A program made the translations under genes and the position numbers. Positions 17,428 through 26,800 of a DNA stretch of 64,000 nucleotides are shown here, piece after piece. The notes under the pieces are model-generated. The model had not been told where the DNA came from and made no database searches. It saw only the letters and a program-made list of their open reading frames with translations. The number at the start of each line of letters is the position of its first letter. The stretch's first letter is position 1. Source of the stretch: Streptomyces griseus subsp. griseus (GTDB taxonomy: Bacteria > Actinomycetota > Actinomycetes > Streptomycetales > Streptomycetaceae); NCBI RefSeq assembly GCF_003610995.1, contig NZ_CP032543.1, positions 2,604,001 through 2,668,000 on the forward strand, written 5' to 3'.

Positions 17428-17634
17428 ATGCGCATGACCTATGACCGACTGGTGTGCGCGAACTGCGCGGCCCCCGTGAGCGAGGGGCGTTGCCGCGTCT
17501 GCCGTGCTGTCCGGCAGCAGATGCTGGAGGAGCAGGGGCAGGGCCCGCTGGCCGGGATGAATCCGGCCATGCTGATCGCGCTGATGGTCGTGCTGCTGGC
17601 CGCGCTCGCGCTGCTGGCCCACCAAACGGCCTGA
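17428..17634 (+). CDS. Small zinc-ribbon membrane protein
   Basis: This 68-residue protein starts at the ATG after a strong GGGAGGAGGA ribosome site. Cys10, Cys13, Cys22 and Cys25 form two CxxC pairs of a minimal zinc ribbon (CANCAAPVSEGRCRVC), and a C-terminal membrane helix spans about 47-64. The function is unknown. A longer in-frame reading from 17176 has no ribosome site. It lies divergent to ftsE and convergent with the surface protein gene. Confidence 0.75.
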   Translation: MRMTYDRLVCANCAAPVSEGRCRVCRAVRQQMLEEQGQGPLAGMNPAMLIALMVVLLAALALLAHQTA

Positions 17635-17684
17635 CCCCCACACGCACGGCCCTCCGGGGCCCATGAAGCAGCCGAGGCCAGCAG

Positions 17685-17724
17685 GAAGGGCCCGGGAGGT
17701 GTTCTGCTGCCTCCCGGGCCCTTC
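17685..17724. terminator. Terminator between convergent genes
   Basis: A 15-bp perfect stem (GAAGGGCCCGGGAGG at 17685-17699, complement at 17710-17724) has a ten-base loop and lies between the small membrane protein gene and the surface protein gene, which converge here. It can serve both. Confidence 0.85.
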
Positions 17725-17783
17725 GTGCGTTGCCGGACCGTGTACGGGGCTCAACTCGCCCCGTACGCGATCTTCAGCGGGTC

Positions 17784-18719
17784 CTAGGCGACCGTACGGC
17801 CGCCGACCAGACGCGGCAGGATACGGAAGCCGATACCGCCGGCGATCATCGTCGCGGCACCGATGACCAGGAAGGTGGTCTCGGCCGCACCGGTCTCGGC
17901 GAGCTCTTCCTTGCCCTTGCTCTGCTCGACCGGCTGGTTGCCGACGCTGTTCGGGCCCGTGTTGTCGGCGCACTCGACGACGCCGGACTCGACGGTGCAG
18001 GCCTCGTCGCCGCCGGTCGCGGAACCGGAGGTGCCGGCGCCGGCGGTGGTGGAGCCGGTGGTACCGGTCGTGCCGGTGCCGCCGTCGTCGTCGCCGCCGG
18101 AGCCGCCGGTGTTGCCCGAACCACCGTTGCTGCCGGAGCCGCCGTTGCTGCCACCCGTGTTGCCGGAGCCGCCGTTGTTGCCGGACCCGCCGTTGTTGCC
18201 CGAGCCGCCGTTGTTGCCGCCCTCGGAGGTACCGCCCTGGTCGCCACCCTCAGAGGTACCGCCCTGGTCGCCACCCTCGGACGTACCACCCTGGTCGCCA
18301 CCCTCAGAGGTACCGCCCTGGTCGCCACCCTCGGACGTACCACCCTGGTCGCCACCCTCAGAGGTGCCACCCTGGTCGCCACCCTCGGACGTACCGCCCT
18401 GGTCGCCACCCTCAGAGGTGCCACCCTGGTCGCCACCCTCGGACGTGCCACCCTGGTCGCCACCCTCAGAGGTGCCACCCTGGTCGCCACCCTCGGACGT
18501 ACCGCCCTGGTCAGCGCCACCGATGGGGTTCTCACCGCTGGTGTTGCCCTCGATGAGGCCCCCGATGAGCCCGCCGTCGGTGTTCCCGTCCTGGGTGGTC
18601 ACCTGGTCCTCGCCGGGATTCAGTGCCTGCGCCGCACCGGCGGCGGTCAGCGAGGCACCCGCGGCGATAATCGCGCCGGCGGTTATCCGCGCGACGCGAA
18701 CGCGCGTCTTCTTCGTCAT
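17784..18719 (-). CDS. Repeat-rich surface protein with LAETG sortase motif
   Basis: The 311-residue secreted protein has a signal peptide (about 1-33, AGASLTAAGAAQA before LNPGEDQ). A short acidic region is followed by eleven perfect copies of the nonapeptide DQGGTSEGG, a Gly/Asn/Ser-rich segment (GGSGNNGGSGNN-like) and a short cysteine-containing stretch with two Cys. The C-terminal sorting signal is LAETG (about 273-277), then a membrane helix and a basic tail. LAxTG is the motif used by class E sortases, which attach chaplins in Streptomyces, so wall anchoring is likely. The repeats would form a flexible, acidic stalk. No adhesive or enzymatic domain is visible, so the role could be a spacer, matrix component or adhesin. 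Confidence 0.82.
   Translation of the reverse strand: MTKKTRVRVARITAGAIIAAGASLTAAGAAQALNPGEDQVTTQDGNTDGGLIGGLIEGNTSGENPIGGADQGGTSEGGDQGGTSEGGDQGGTSEGGDQGGTSEGGDQGGTSEGGDQGGTSEGGDQGGTSEGGDQGGTSEGGDQGGTSEGGDQGGTSEGGDQGGTSEGGNNGGSGNNGGSGNNGGSGNTGGSNGGSGSNGGSGNTGGSGGDDDGGTGTTGTTGSTTAGAGTSGSATGGDEACTVESGVVECADNTGPNSVGNQPVEQSKGKEELAETGAAETTFLVIGAATMIAGGIGFRILPRLVGGRTVA
18216..18512 (-). repeat. Eleven 27-bp tandem repeats with 54-bp higher-order period
   Basis: Eleven tandem 27-bp units each encode DQGGTSEGG. Read on the plus strand, units 2 to 11 alternate strictly between a CTCAGAGGT and a CTCGGACGT version of the Ser-Glu/Thr codons. Unit 1, nearest the C-terminal side, is a third variant (CTCGGAGGT). 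The alternation shows that the array grew by copying 54-bp pairs. Confidence 0.95.
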
Positions 18720-18878
18720 CTGTTGCTACCCCCAGTAGCTGATCTCGTCAGTGGAGCAGCCATATGCGGGCCACGGCGGCCCTGCGGGGATCGCTCTCGG
18801 CGAGGCCACGTTCGTATCGTGGTCACCCCGCCGGCCCCCGGTTCGCACCCGTCCCAGACATACGCATGCTGCTCCAGC

Positions 18879-18907
18879 ACCCTCGCCAGAGTTAAGGATT
18901 CCGTCAA
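18879..18907 (-). promoter_or_regulatory. Candidate promoter for the LAETG protein gene
   Basis: On the minus strand TTGACG (18902-18907) is followed after 17 bases by GAGGGT (18879-18884), close to the Streptomyces housekeeping consensus (TTGACN, TAGRRT-like). It would give a leader of about 150 bases before the ATG at 18719. The rest of the 352-base gap between the surface protein start and the prfB stop shows no gene. Confidence 0.45.
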
Positions 18908-19024
18908 GGTCGTTGTGTGCACTACGCACCTTATAGGGGTTCTTGACGGCCATTCGACAGCACGACTGTGACGCATCGGGCACAGTTTCCCCCCAACTCG
19001 GAACAGCGGTGCCACGACGCGAAC

Positions 19025-19052
19025 GGGCCCGGACAGTTCCCCGTCCGGGCCC
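19025..19052 (-). terminator. Terminator after prfB
   Basis: A 10-bp perfect stem (GGGCCCGGAC at 19025-19034, complement at 19043-19052) with an eight-base loop begins 20 bases beyond the prfB stop. Confidence 0.75.
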
Positions 19053-19071
19053 AACCCTCGTACGGCGGAGG

Positions 19072-20178
19072 TTACTTCTCGCGCTGCTTGCGCCAGCGGA
19101 TGCCCGCCTCGACGAAGCCGTCGATCTCGCCGTTGAAGACCGCTTCGGGGTTACCCATCTCGAACTCCGTACGCAGGTCCTTGACCATCTGGTACGGGTG
19201 GAGGACGTACGAACGCATCTGGTTGCCCCAGGAGTTGCCGCCGTCGCCCTTGAGCGCGTTCATCTTGGCCTGCTCCTCCTGGCGGCGGCGCTCAAGGAGC
19301 TTGGCCTGGAGGACGTTCATCGCGGACGCCTTGTTCTGGATCTGCGAGCGCTCGTTCTGGCAGGAGACGACGATGCCGGTCGGCAGGTGGGTCAGACGGA
19401 CCGCGGAGTCCGTGGTGTTGACGCCCTGTCCGCCGGGGCCCGAGGAGCGGTACACGTCGATGCGCAGCTCGGACTCGTCGATCTCGATGTGGTCGGTCTG
19501 CTCCACGACCGGGAGCACCTCGACGCCCGCGAAGGACGTCTGTCGGCGGCCCTGGTTGTCGAAGGGCGAGATCCGGACCAGACGGTGGGTGCCCTGCTCC
19601 ACGGAGAGGGTGCCGTAGGCGTACGGGACCTGGACGGAGAAGGTGGTCGACTTGATGCCGGCCTCTTCGGCGTACGCCGTCTCGTAGACCTCGGTCTTGT
19701 AGTTGTGCCGCTCGGCCCAGCGGAGGTACATGCGCTGGAGCTTCTCCGCGAAGTCGGCGGCGTCCACGCCACCGGCCTCGGCGCGGACGGTCACCAGCGC
19801 CTCGCGGGCGTCGTACTCGCCGGACAGGAGGGTGCGGACCTCCATCTCGTCCAGCGCCTTGCGCACCGACTCCAGCTCGGCCTCGGCCTCGGCCAGCGCC
19901 TCGGCGTCGCCCTCGTCCTCGGCGAGCTCGAAGAGGACCCCGAGGTCGTCGATGCGACCGCGCAGGGCCTCGGTCTTGCGGACCTCGGCCTGGAGGTGCG
20001 AAAGCTTGCTGGTGATCTTCTGGGCCGCGTCCGGGTCGTCCCAGAGGGACGGTGCCGCTGCCTGCTCCTCGAGCGCGGCGATGTCCGCCCTCAGCGCATC
20101 CAGGTCCAGGACGGCCTCGATCGACCCCATGGTCGAGGAGAGGGACTTCAGCTCTTCGGAAATATCGACGACTGCCAC
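19072..20178 (-). CDS. prfB: Peptide chain release factor 2
   Basis: The 368-residue protein carries the catalytic GGQ loop ([18 protein letters not shown], about 245-262) and the RF2-type stop-codon recognition tripeptide SPF ([15 protein letters not shown], near 205). It releases chains at UGA and UAA, which matters in a genome where most stops are UGA. I took the GTG at 20178, giving the normal RF2 length and N-terminus. The longer open frame to 20601 is non-conserved. No internal in-frame stop or programmed frameshift is present. Confidence 0.95.
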   Translation of the reverse strand: MAVVDISEELKSLSSTMGSIEAVLDLDALRADIAALEEQAAAPSLWDDPDAAQKITSKLSHLQAEVRKTEALRGRIDDLGVLFELAEDEGDAEALAEAEAELESVRKALDEMEVRTLLSGEYDAREALVTVRAEAGGVDAADFAEKLQRMYLRWAERHNYKTEVYETAYAEEAGIKSTTFSVQVPYAYGTLSVEQGTHRLVRISPFDNQGRRQTSFAGVEVLPVVEQTDHIEIDESELRIDVYRSSGPGGQGVNTTDSAVRLTHLPTGIVVSCQNERSQIQNKASAMNVLQAKLLERRRQEEQAKMNALKGDGGNSWGNQMRSYVLHPYQMVKDLRTEFEMGNPEAVFNGEIDGFVEAGIRWRKQREK

Positions 20179-20269
20179 GGGTCCAGCGTAACGGCATGGC
20201 GGATGAAGCTCGCCCTCCCCGGGGACAGGTGCCGGGAAAGGGCCGCCCGCGGAGTCGTCGCGGCGCCTT

Positions 20270-21516
20270 CTACGGGATCGCCGGCGCCGAGTTCTCGCTG
20301 TCCTGGGGCCCCGCCGGGTCCCCGTCGCCGCCCGCGGCGAACCAGCCGCCCACCGCGACGGCCGCGCAGAGCAGCAGGGCCGCCGCCCCCAGGGTGATCC
20401 GGCGCTTGCGGACGGCCGCCGCCTTGTTACGGGCGGAGCCGGGGCGCGGCTTGCCCGGGGCGCGCGGGGCGCGGGCGGTGCCCAGGGGGCCGCCGGCCAG
20501 CTCGTCGGGGGCGGGGACACGCATGCTCGTATGGGTATCCCGGTTGGAGTCCGGGGACGAGCCGGGCACCAGCGGGACCGCCCCGCGGCGGCGCGGCTCA
20601 TCGGCGGAGGGGGTGTACTGCTGCTCGTCGTACGCGGCCGGCTGCTGCTCCGCCTCGTCGCCGCCGGGCTCGTCCACGTCCAGGGGCGGGATGCCGGCGA
20701 GGAGCGGGAGGAGGTCCCTCAGGCGTACGGCCAGCTCGGAGGCGCGCAGCCGGGAGGCCGGAGCCTTGGCCAGGCACTGGACCAGGAGCTGCCAGAGCTC
20801 TTCGGGGATGCCGGGGAGCGGGACGACGGTCTCGGTGACGTGGCGGCGCAGGACCGCGCCGGGGTGGCCGCCGCCGAAGGGGGTGAACCCGGCGAGCAGC
20901 TCGTACAGCACGGTCGCGAGCGCGTAGATGTCGACGGCGGCGCGCGGCGGGAGGCCCTCGACGATCTCGGGGCCAGATAGTCCGGCGTACCGATGATCTT
21001 GGTGGCCTTGGTGCGGCGCGGGGTGTCGATCAGCTTGGCGACGCCGAAGTCGGTGAGCAGGGCCGGGTGGGAGCCGCCGGGGCCGAGGGGTCCCTCCATG
21101 TCGAGGAGGATGTTCTCCGGCTTGACGTCCCGGTGGACCACTCCGGCCTTGTGGGCGGCGGCCAGCCCGTCGGCGACGTCCGCGATGATCGCGGCGGCGG
21201 CCTCGGGGGCGAGACGGCGCTCGCGGTCCAGGCGGGTGCGCAGGTCGGTGCCGCGTACGAGGGTCATGACCAGGGCGAGGTCGTTGCCGTCCACGACGAG
21301 GTCCCGGACGGCGACCACCTGGGGGTGGTCGAGTCCGAGCAGGGCGGTGCGCTCCTGTACGAAGCGGCCCACGAGCTCCTGGTCGGACGCGAGGTCCTCA
21401 CGGAGCAGCTTGATGGCGACCGGGCCCTCGGGCCCTTCGCCGAGCCACACCGTGCCGGCGCTGCCGCGCCCCAGGATCTGGTGGGCCGTGTACCGGCTGC
21501 CGATATTCCGTGCCAA
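20270..21516 (-). pseudogene. pkaB: Ser/Thr protein kinase PkaB with a single-base frameshift
   Basis: The kinase N-lobe and active site are clear: GRGSAGTVWLGEG, VAIKLLRED, HRDVKPENILL, TDFGVAKL and GTPDYLAP. At about 20969 one base is missing from what should encode APEIVEG, and the frame shifts. The rest of the kinase domain (MLYELLAGFTPFGGG, then LWQLLVQCLAKAPASRLRA), a juxtamembrane Pro-rich region and a membrane helix ([20 protein letters not shown]) continue in another frame. With one base restored the protein would be about 415 residues, close to the known PkaB length. A TTG at 21516 after GAGGGAG is the likely start. The change is either a genuine inactivation within the APE motif or a sequencing error in a C/G run. 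Confidence 0.8.
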
Positions 21517-21664
21517 GACTGCTCCCTCAGCGGCTGGCGGTGGACCCCCGGTCGACAAAGTTACGCGGCGTTCCGGGTGGTGCGTGCCCAGGATGGCGCC
21601 AACCTGCACTTCTCCGGGCCGATTGGGCCCGGAGAAGTCGACAAAGGGACAGAGCCGGGGGCCG

Positions 21665-23344
21665 TCAGGCCCCGCCCGTGCCCCCGGAGTCGCCGGTGGC
21701 CTCGCCGAGCTGGGAGACCCAGTCGGTGACCTTGCTGATCGCGTCGCCGATCGCCTGCCAGTAGCCCTTGCCCTGGGCGACCCAGTCCTGGACCGGGGTC
21801 AGCTCCCAGATGAGCCAGCCGGCGATGACCAGCAGCACCACGGTGAACAGGCAGCCCTTGAGGCAGCCGAGACCGGGGATGCGCATCGGGTTGGAGCTGC
21901 GCTGCCTGGGCGGACGCGGCTCACGCGGGGCGGGCCGCTGGGGCTGCTGCGGCTGCGGGGGCGCGTACTGCTGGCGCTGGGGCTGCTGCGGGGCCTGGTA
22001 GCGCTGCGGCTGGTGCTGCTGGGGCTGTTGCTGCGGGTACTGCTGCTGGAGCGGCTGCTGCCGGTGCTGCGGCTGCTGCTGGCGCTGGGGAGGCTGCTGG
22101 GGCGCCTGGCGCTGGGGGCGGCGGCGCAGCGGATCCTGGCTCGGGTCCAGGTACTGCACCTGGGTCTGCTCGTTGCGGTCGCGGGCCGCCTGGAGCTGCG
22201 ACTGCCAGGGGTGCGGGCCGTCCGGCTGCGGCGGCCCGTCGGGGCGCTGCGGCACGGGCGGCATGACGGCGGTCGGGTCGGCGTGTCCCTGGCTGCCGTG
22301 GCCCTGGGGGGAGCCGGGGTTGCCGGTCTGCGGGAGCACGCTGGTGGCGGCCGCCGGGTCGTACGAGCCCGCGTTGCCCGGCAGCACCTGGGTCGGGTCG
22401 GCGGCTCCGGGGGTCTCCGGGACGGCCGTGGGTGCCGGGTCGGGGGCGAGCAGGGCGCCCACCCCGTCGGCGGCGGCGATCTGGGCCGAGTTCGCGTGGA
22501 CGCCGATGCCCGCGGCGACCGTACGCAGTCCACGGGCCAGGTTCTCGGCGCTGGGCCGCTGGTCGGGGTCCTTGCGCAGGCAGCGCTCCATGACCGTCCA
22601 GAGCGGCTCGGGGACGGTGGAGGGGCGGCGGGGCTCCTCGCTGAGGTGCCGGTGCAGGACTTCGAGGGCGGTGCCCCCGGCGAACGGCGGGCGACCGGTG
22701 ACCAGTTCGTACAGCAGGATGCCCGCGCCGTAGATGTCCACGGCGGAGGTCTGCGGGCGGCCCTCGGCGGACTCCGGCGCCACATAGGCGGGGGTGCCGA
22801 CGAACTCGTGCGTCCGGGTCAGCCCCGGGGAGTCGGCGAGCCGCGCGATGCCGAAGTCGGTGAGCATCGGGGTCATGCCGCCGTCGCGCTCGTCCAGCAG
22901 CACGTTGGCCGGCTTGAGGTCGCGGTGGACGACGCCGTCGGCGTGGCTGGCGGCGAGCGCGTCGGCGATCTGCGCGGTGAGCAGGGACGCGGCGACCGGG
23001 GTGAGCGGACCGTTGGCGCGCAGGTAGCGGTGGAGGTCGGGACCGTCGATCAGGTCCATCACCAGGGCGAGGAGATCGCCTTCGACGACCAGGTCGCGGG
23101 TCCGCACGATGTTGGGGTGCGTGAGCCGCAACAGGACCGAGCGCTCCCGCAGGAACCGCATCACGACATCGGCGTCGTTGGCCAGCTCCTCCTTGAGGAC
23201 CTTGATCGCCACGGTCTCGCCGGGCTGACCGGCGACGGCCGCCTCGGCGCCCGCGGTCTCCCGCTGGCGGGCTCGCCAGACGGTGCCCGTGGCACCGCGT
23301 CCGAGCGGCTCCTCCAGGAGGTACTTGCTGCCTACAGGCCGCAC
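21665..23344 (-). CDS. pkaA: Ser/Thr protein kinase PkaA
   Basis: The 559-residue kinase has a complete catalytic domain (about 1-265): GRGATGTVWRA, VAIKVLKEEL, HRDLKPANVLL, TDFGIARL and GTPAYVAPE. A linker follows with a very Gln/Pro-rich stretch (about 405-490), then one membrane helix (GCLFTVVLLVIAGWLIWEL) and a short outer tail. Kinases with this layout phosphorylate Thr/Ser in cytoplasmic partners. FHA domains read phosphothreonine, and one is encoded divergently next door. I prefer the GTG at 23344 because GGGAG lies eight bases upstream, while the GTG at 23353 abuts that site. PkaA and PkaB are a linked pair in S. coelicolor. Confidence 0.88.
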   Translation of the reverse strand: MRPVGSKYLLEEPLGRGATGTVWRARQRETAGAEAAVAGQPGETVAIKVLKEELANDADVVMRFLRERSVLLRLTHPNIVRTRDLVVEGDLLALVMDLIDGPDLHRYLRANGPLTPVAASLLTAQIADALAASHADGVVHRDLKPANVLLDERDGGMTPMLTDFGIARLADSPGLTRTHEFVGTPAYVAPESAEGRPQTSAVDIYGAGILLYELVTGRPPFAGGTALEVLHRHLSEEPRRPSTVPEPLWTVMERCLRKDPDQRPSAENLARGLRTVAAGIGVHANSAQIAAADGVGALLAPDPAPTAVPETPGAADPTQVLPGNAGSYDPAAATSVLPQTGNPGSPQGHGSQGHADPTAVMPPVPQRPDGPPQPDGPHPWQSQLQAARDRNEQTQVQYLDPSQDPLRRRPQRQAPQQPPQRQQQPQHRQQPLQQQYPQQQPQQHQPQRYQAPQQPQRQQYAPPQPQQPQRPAPREPRPPRQRSSNPMRIPGLGCLKGCLFTVVLLVIAGWLIWELTPVQDWVAQGKGYWQAIGDAISKVTDWVSQLGEATGDSGGTGGA

Positions 23345-23859
23345 GTCTTGCACTCCCTGCTGATCGTGGTGCTTGCGGTCCCCCGGGCCTGCCCGGATCT
23401 TCCCGGCCCGATGTTCCGGCCCACTCTAATGCCGCTGGACAAGGGGGCGGGGTGCCTGTGGAGGAGGCGCTCCGGGGGCCGCGTTCCGGGGAAAGACGCA
23501 TGGACCGGACAGATGGTTGCCACACGCGGTTGACGCTCGGGAATCGGAGGATCGAACGGCAGTGCCGTACACCTGCGCGAACAGGCGCTGGCGGCCCCGA
23601 TTGCGGGGGTCCGGGCGGCGGGAACCGGACGCAAGCAGGCACTTTTGCGCCCACAGCCGACCATTCAAGATCATTTAAAGGTGACCGCCGGGCGTGTTGT
23701 CAGTGGCAGGTGCGAGGATGCCTCCAAGCACGGATCTGACGGGTCGGGAGCCCGGGGTCCGTGACGACCTGTACGGACGACCTGTCCGTGCCGGGCGGGG
23801 GGAATCACAGGGCGTTTCCCCCTGCCGGGCACCCCGCGCAGAAGGGACCGCCGACGGCG
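23345..23859. other. Divergent promoter region between pkaA and the FHA protein
   Basis: No coding frame with family character was found. The stretch must hold the promoters for pkaA (leftward) and the FHA protein (rightward). An A/T-richer patch at 23665-23685 stands out against the GC-rich background, but I found no well-spaced -35/-10 pair that I would defend. Confidence 0.45.
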
Positions 23860-26800
23860 ATGCAGATCCGGCTGACCGTCCTCGCGCCGCGCAGCGGCCA
23901 GACCCCGGCGCGCGCCTGCGACGTGCTCGTCACCGCCCCCGCCGGGACGGCCCTGGCCGCCGTCGCCTCCGGGCTGGCCCAGGCCGTTTCCGGGCCCGAG
24001 AGCTCCCAGGGGGGCGGGGCGGTGGTCCTCTTCGCCGGGCGGGAGCGGCTGGACTCCCAGCGCATCGCCCTCGGTGAGCCGCCGCTGATGGACGGGGCGG
24101 TGCTCTCGCTCCAGGTGCCGGGTGAGGACGAGGCGACGGACGGCCCCGTTCCGGCCCAGCTCCATGTGGTCGCCGGGCCGGACGCGGGCGGGGTCCATCT
24201 GCTGCACGGCGGGCAGATCCGGATCGGCCGCTCCGCCGAGGCCGACGTCCCGCTGGACGACCCGGACGTGTCCCGGCTGCACTGCGCGGTGACGGTCTCC
24301 GAGGACGGCCGGGTCTCGGTCGCCGACCTGGGCTCCACGAACGGCACCTCGCTGGACGGTACGGAGGTCCGCGACCGGCCCGTCCGTTTCCCACCCGGCG
24401 CCCTGCTGCGGCTCGGCGAATCGGCCCTCCGGCTCACGGCGGGCCCGCGCCCGGTGACGCTGCCGACGGCCCCGGACGGCGAGGGCCACCTGCGGGTGAG
24501 CCGCGCCGAGCCGGAGCAGCACACGCCGGCCCCCGCGTTCGGGGGCCCGTCGTCCTCCTGCTCGCGCGCGGAGCCGGAGGGGTACGAGGGGCCGGCGGGG
24601 TACGAGGGCCAGGAGCCCGACGGCCCCGAGACGGCCGCGCGGCAGGGCACCCATGGCGGCCGGGAGCAGTTCCCGGGCGGGCACGTGCCGTTCGCTCCGA
24701 CGGGCGCGAGCACGGGCGGCCGGGAGCCTTCCGGTGCGGGCGAGGCGCCTCGGCGTGGGGGCATAGGTGCCTGGGCCCGGCGGCTCAAGGGCGGCGGGAA
24801 GGCCGAGCAGGCTCAGGGCCCCGATCAGACGGCCCGGGGCCCCTGGCCGGGGGCGGGCGCCTCCCCGTCCGGCTGCGCCGACTCCCCGGAGGCCGCGCCC
24901 CCCGACCCGTACGCCCCCTCCTTCGCCTCGTCCGGTGATGCGGGAGGCCACCTCGCCTCCCCCGCCTCACCCCAGTCCCCCTTCTCCGCCGTGCCGTCCG
25001 CGCCCGAGGGCACCTGGCCGGACCCGGCGGCGGTGCTGCTGACCGCGCTGGGCCCCGGGCCCCGGCTCTGGGAGCGCCACGACGGGCACCCGGAGGCGCT
25101 GGTGGTGCGGCTCGGGACGACCGAGCGGGCCGATGTGCCGTCGGTGCCGGTGACGGTGGGGCTGCGGGAGGCCGGTTCGCTGGGTCTCGCCGGGCCGCGC
25201 GCCCGGCTGGCGGGGCTGGCCCGCGCCACGGTGGCGCAACTGGCCGCGCTGCACTCCCCCTTCGACCTGGAGATCGTGCTCATCTCCACGGACCGCTGCC
25301 GCTCCCTGGAGGAGCGGCGGCGCGAGTGGTCCTGGCTGGGGTGGCTGCCGCATCTGCGCCCGATGCACGGGCAGGACTGCCGACTCCTTCTCGCCTACGA
25401 CCGTGAGCAGGCGGCCGCCCGTACGGCCGAGCTGGTCCGCCGCCTCGACGAGGGCCCGCTCGGTCCCGGCTGGCCGAACCTGGAGCGCACCGAGGTGGCC
25501 GACGCGGCCCGCGCGCACTCGGGCCCGCACACGGTGGTGGTGCTGGACGGCGACCCCGGTACGGCGGCGCTGCGCGAGACGACGGCACGGCTGGCGGGTG
25601 CGGGGGCGGCGGCGGGCATCCATCTGATCTGCCTGGCCGAGACCCCGGCGGCCTCGCCCACCTCCCCGGTGGACGCGACGTACGACGCCGCCTGCCGGGC
25701 CTCCATCGCCTTCCGCGAGTGCGGGGCGGTGGCGATGCTGAGCGGCGATGTGGCGACGGCGTTGCGGCTGCTGCGTACCGCGGGCGGTCAGGCGGCGGGG
25801 CACGGCGCGGTGGCCGCGGTGGACGCGGTCTCGGCCGCCTGGGCCGAGCGGTTCGGGCGGGCGCTGGCGCCCCTGCGCGACGAGGGCTCGGCCGCGCTGG
25901 CGGGCCGCCCCACGACGGCGGCGCTGCCGCCCTCGGCCCGACTGCTGGACGAGCTGGGCCTGGCCCGGGCGACCCCGGCGTCGCTGATGGCCCGCTGGGC
26001 CTCCACGGCGGACCACCAGCCGGGTGCCTCGGCCCCGGCGGCCGTCCCTCCGTCCCGCGCGGACCTGGAGACCCCCGGCTCGGGCCGCACCCTGAGCACG
26101 GGCCCCCGCGTGGGCCCCCAACGCACGGTCACCCCGGACGGCCACCGCTCCCAGGACACCTCCGCTTCGGGCCGTACGCCGCACCCGGGCGCGGGCGAGG
26201 GCGGCTCGGGCCGGACGGCGTACCCGGGCGCGGCGGAGGACCGGGGCTCCGGCCGCACTCCCCACCCCCGGGCCGACACCCGGGACTCCGGCCGCACCCT
26301 CTACCCCGGCACGGACGACCTGGACCACGGGCACACCCCGTACCCGGCCGCCGAGGCCCATGGCTCCGGGCGTACGCCGTACCCCGCACCCACCGCCCCC
26401 CGCGTGGGCCCGCAGGCCGGTGAGGCGCAGGTCAGTTGCCCGCCGCACGCCGGGCGGCCCGTGCTCGTGCTCGGGGCCGGGCCCCGGGGTGCCCTCAGCG
26501 TCGATCTCGCCGACGAGGGGCCGCACCTGCTCATCGAGGGCCCGGCGGGCAGCGGCCGTACCGAGCTGCTGCGCGCCATCGCCGCCTCCCTCGCCTCCGC
26601 CGCCCGGCCCGACCGGCTCGGCATCCTGCTGGTCGACGGCGCCGGCGGGAAGCCCGAGGAGCGCGACAGCTCAGCACCGGGGCTGCTCCCCTGTACGGAG
26701 CTGCCGCACGTCTTCACCCACCTCGTCGCCTCCGACCCGGTCCGGATGCGGGAGTTCGCGCAGGCCCTGGGCGGCGAGCTGAAGCGCCGCGCCGAGCTGC

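Noticed and set aside
18216..18512. Regular repeats resembling a CRISPR array
   Set aside because: The repeats are directly adjacent with no unique spacers and encode a perfect nonapeptide in frame; no cas genes are near.
19072..20178. Programmed frameshift in prfB
   Set aside because: The frame is continuous and there is no early in-frame stop, so release factor 2 is made without the autoregulatory shift seen in E. coli.
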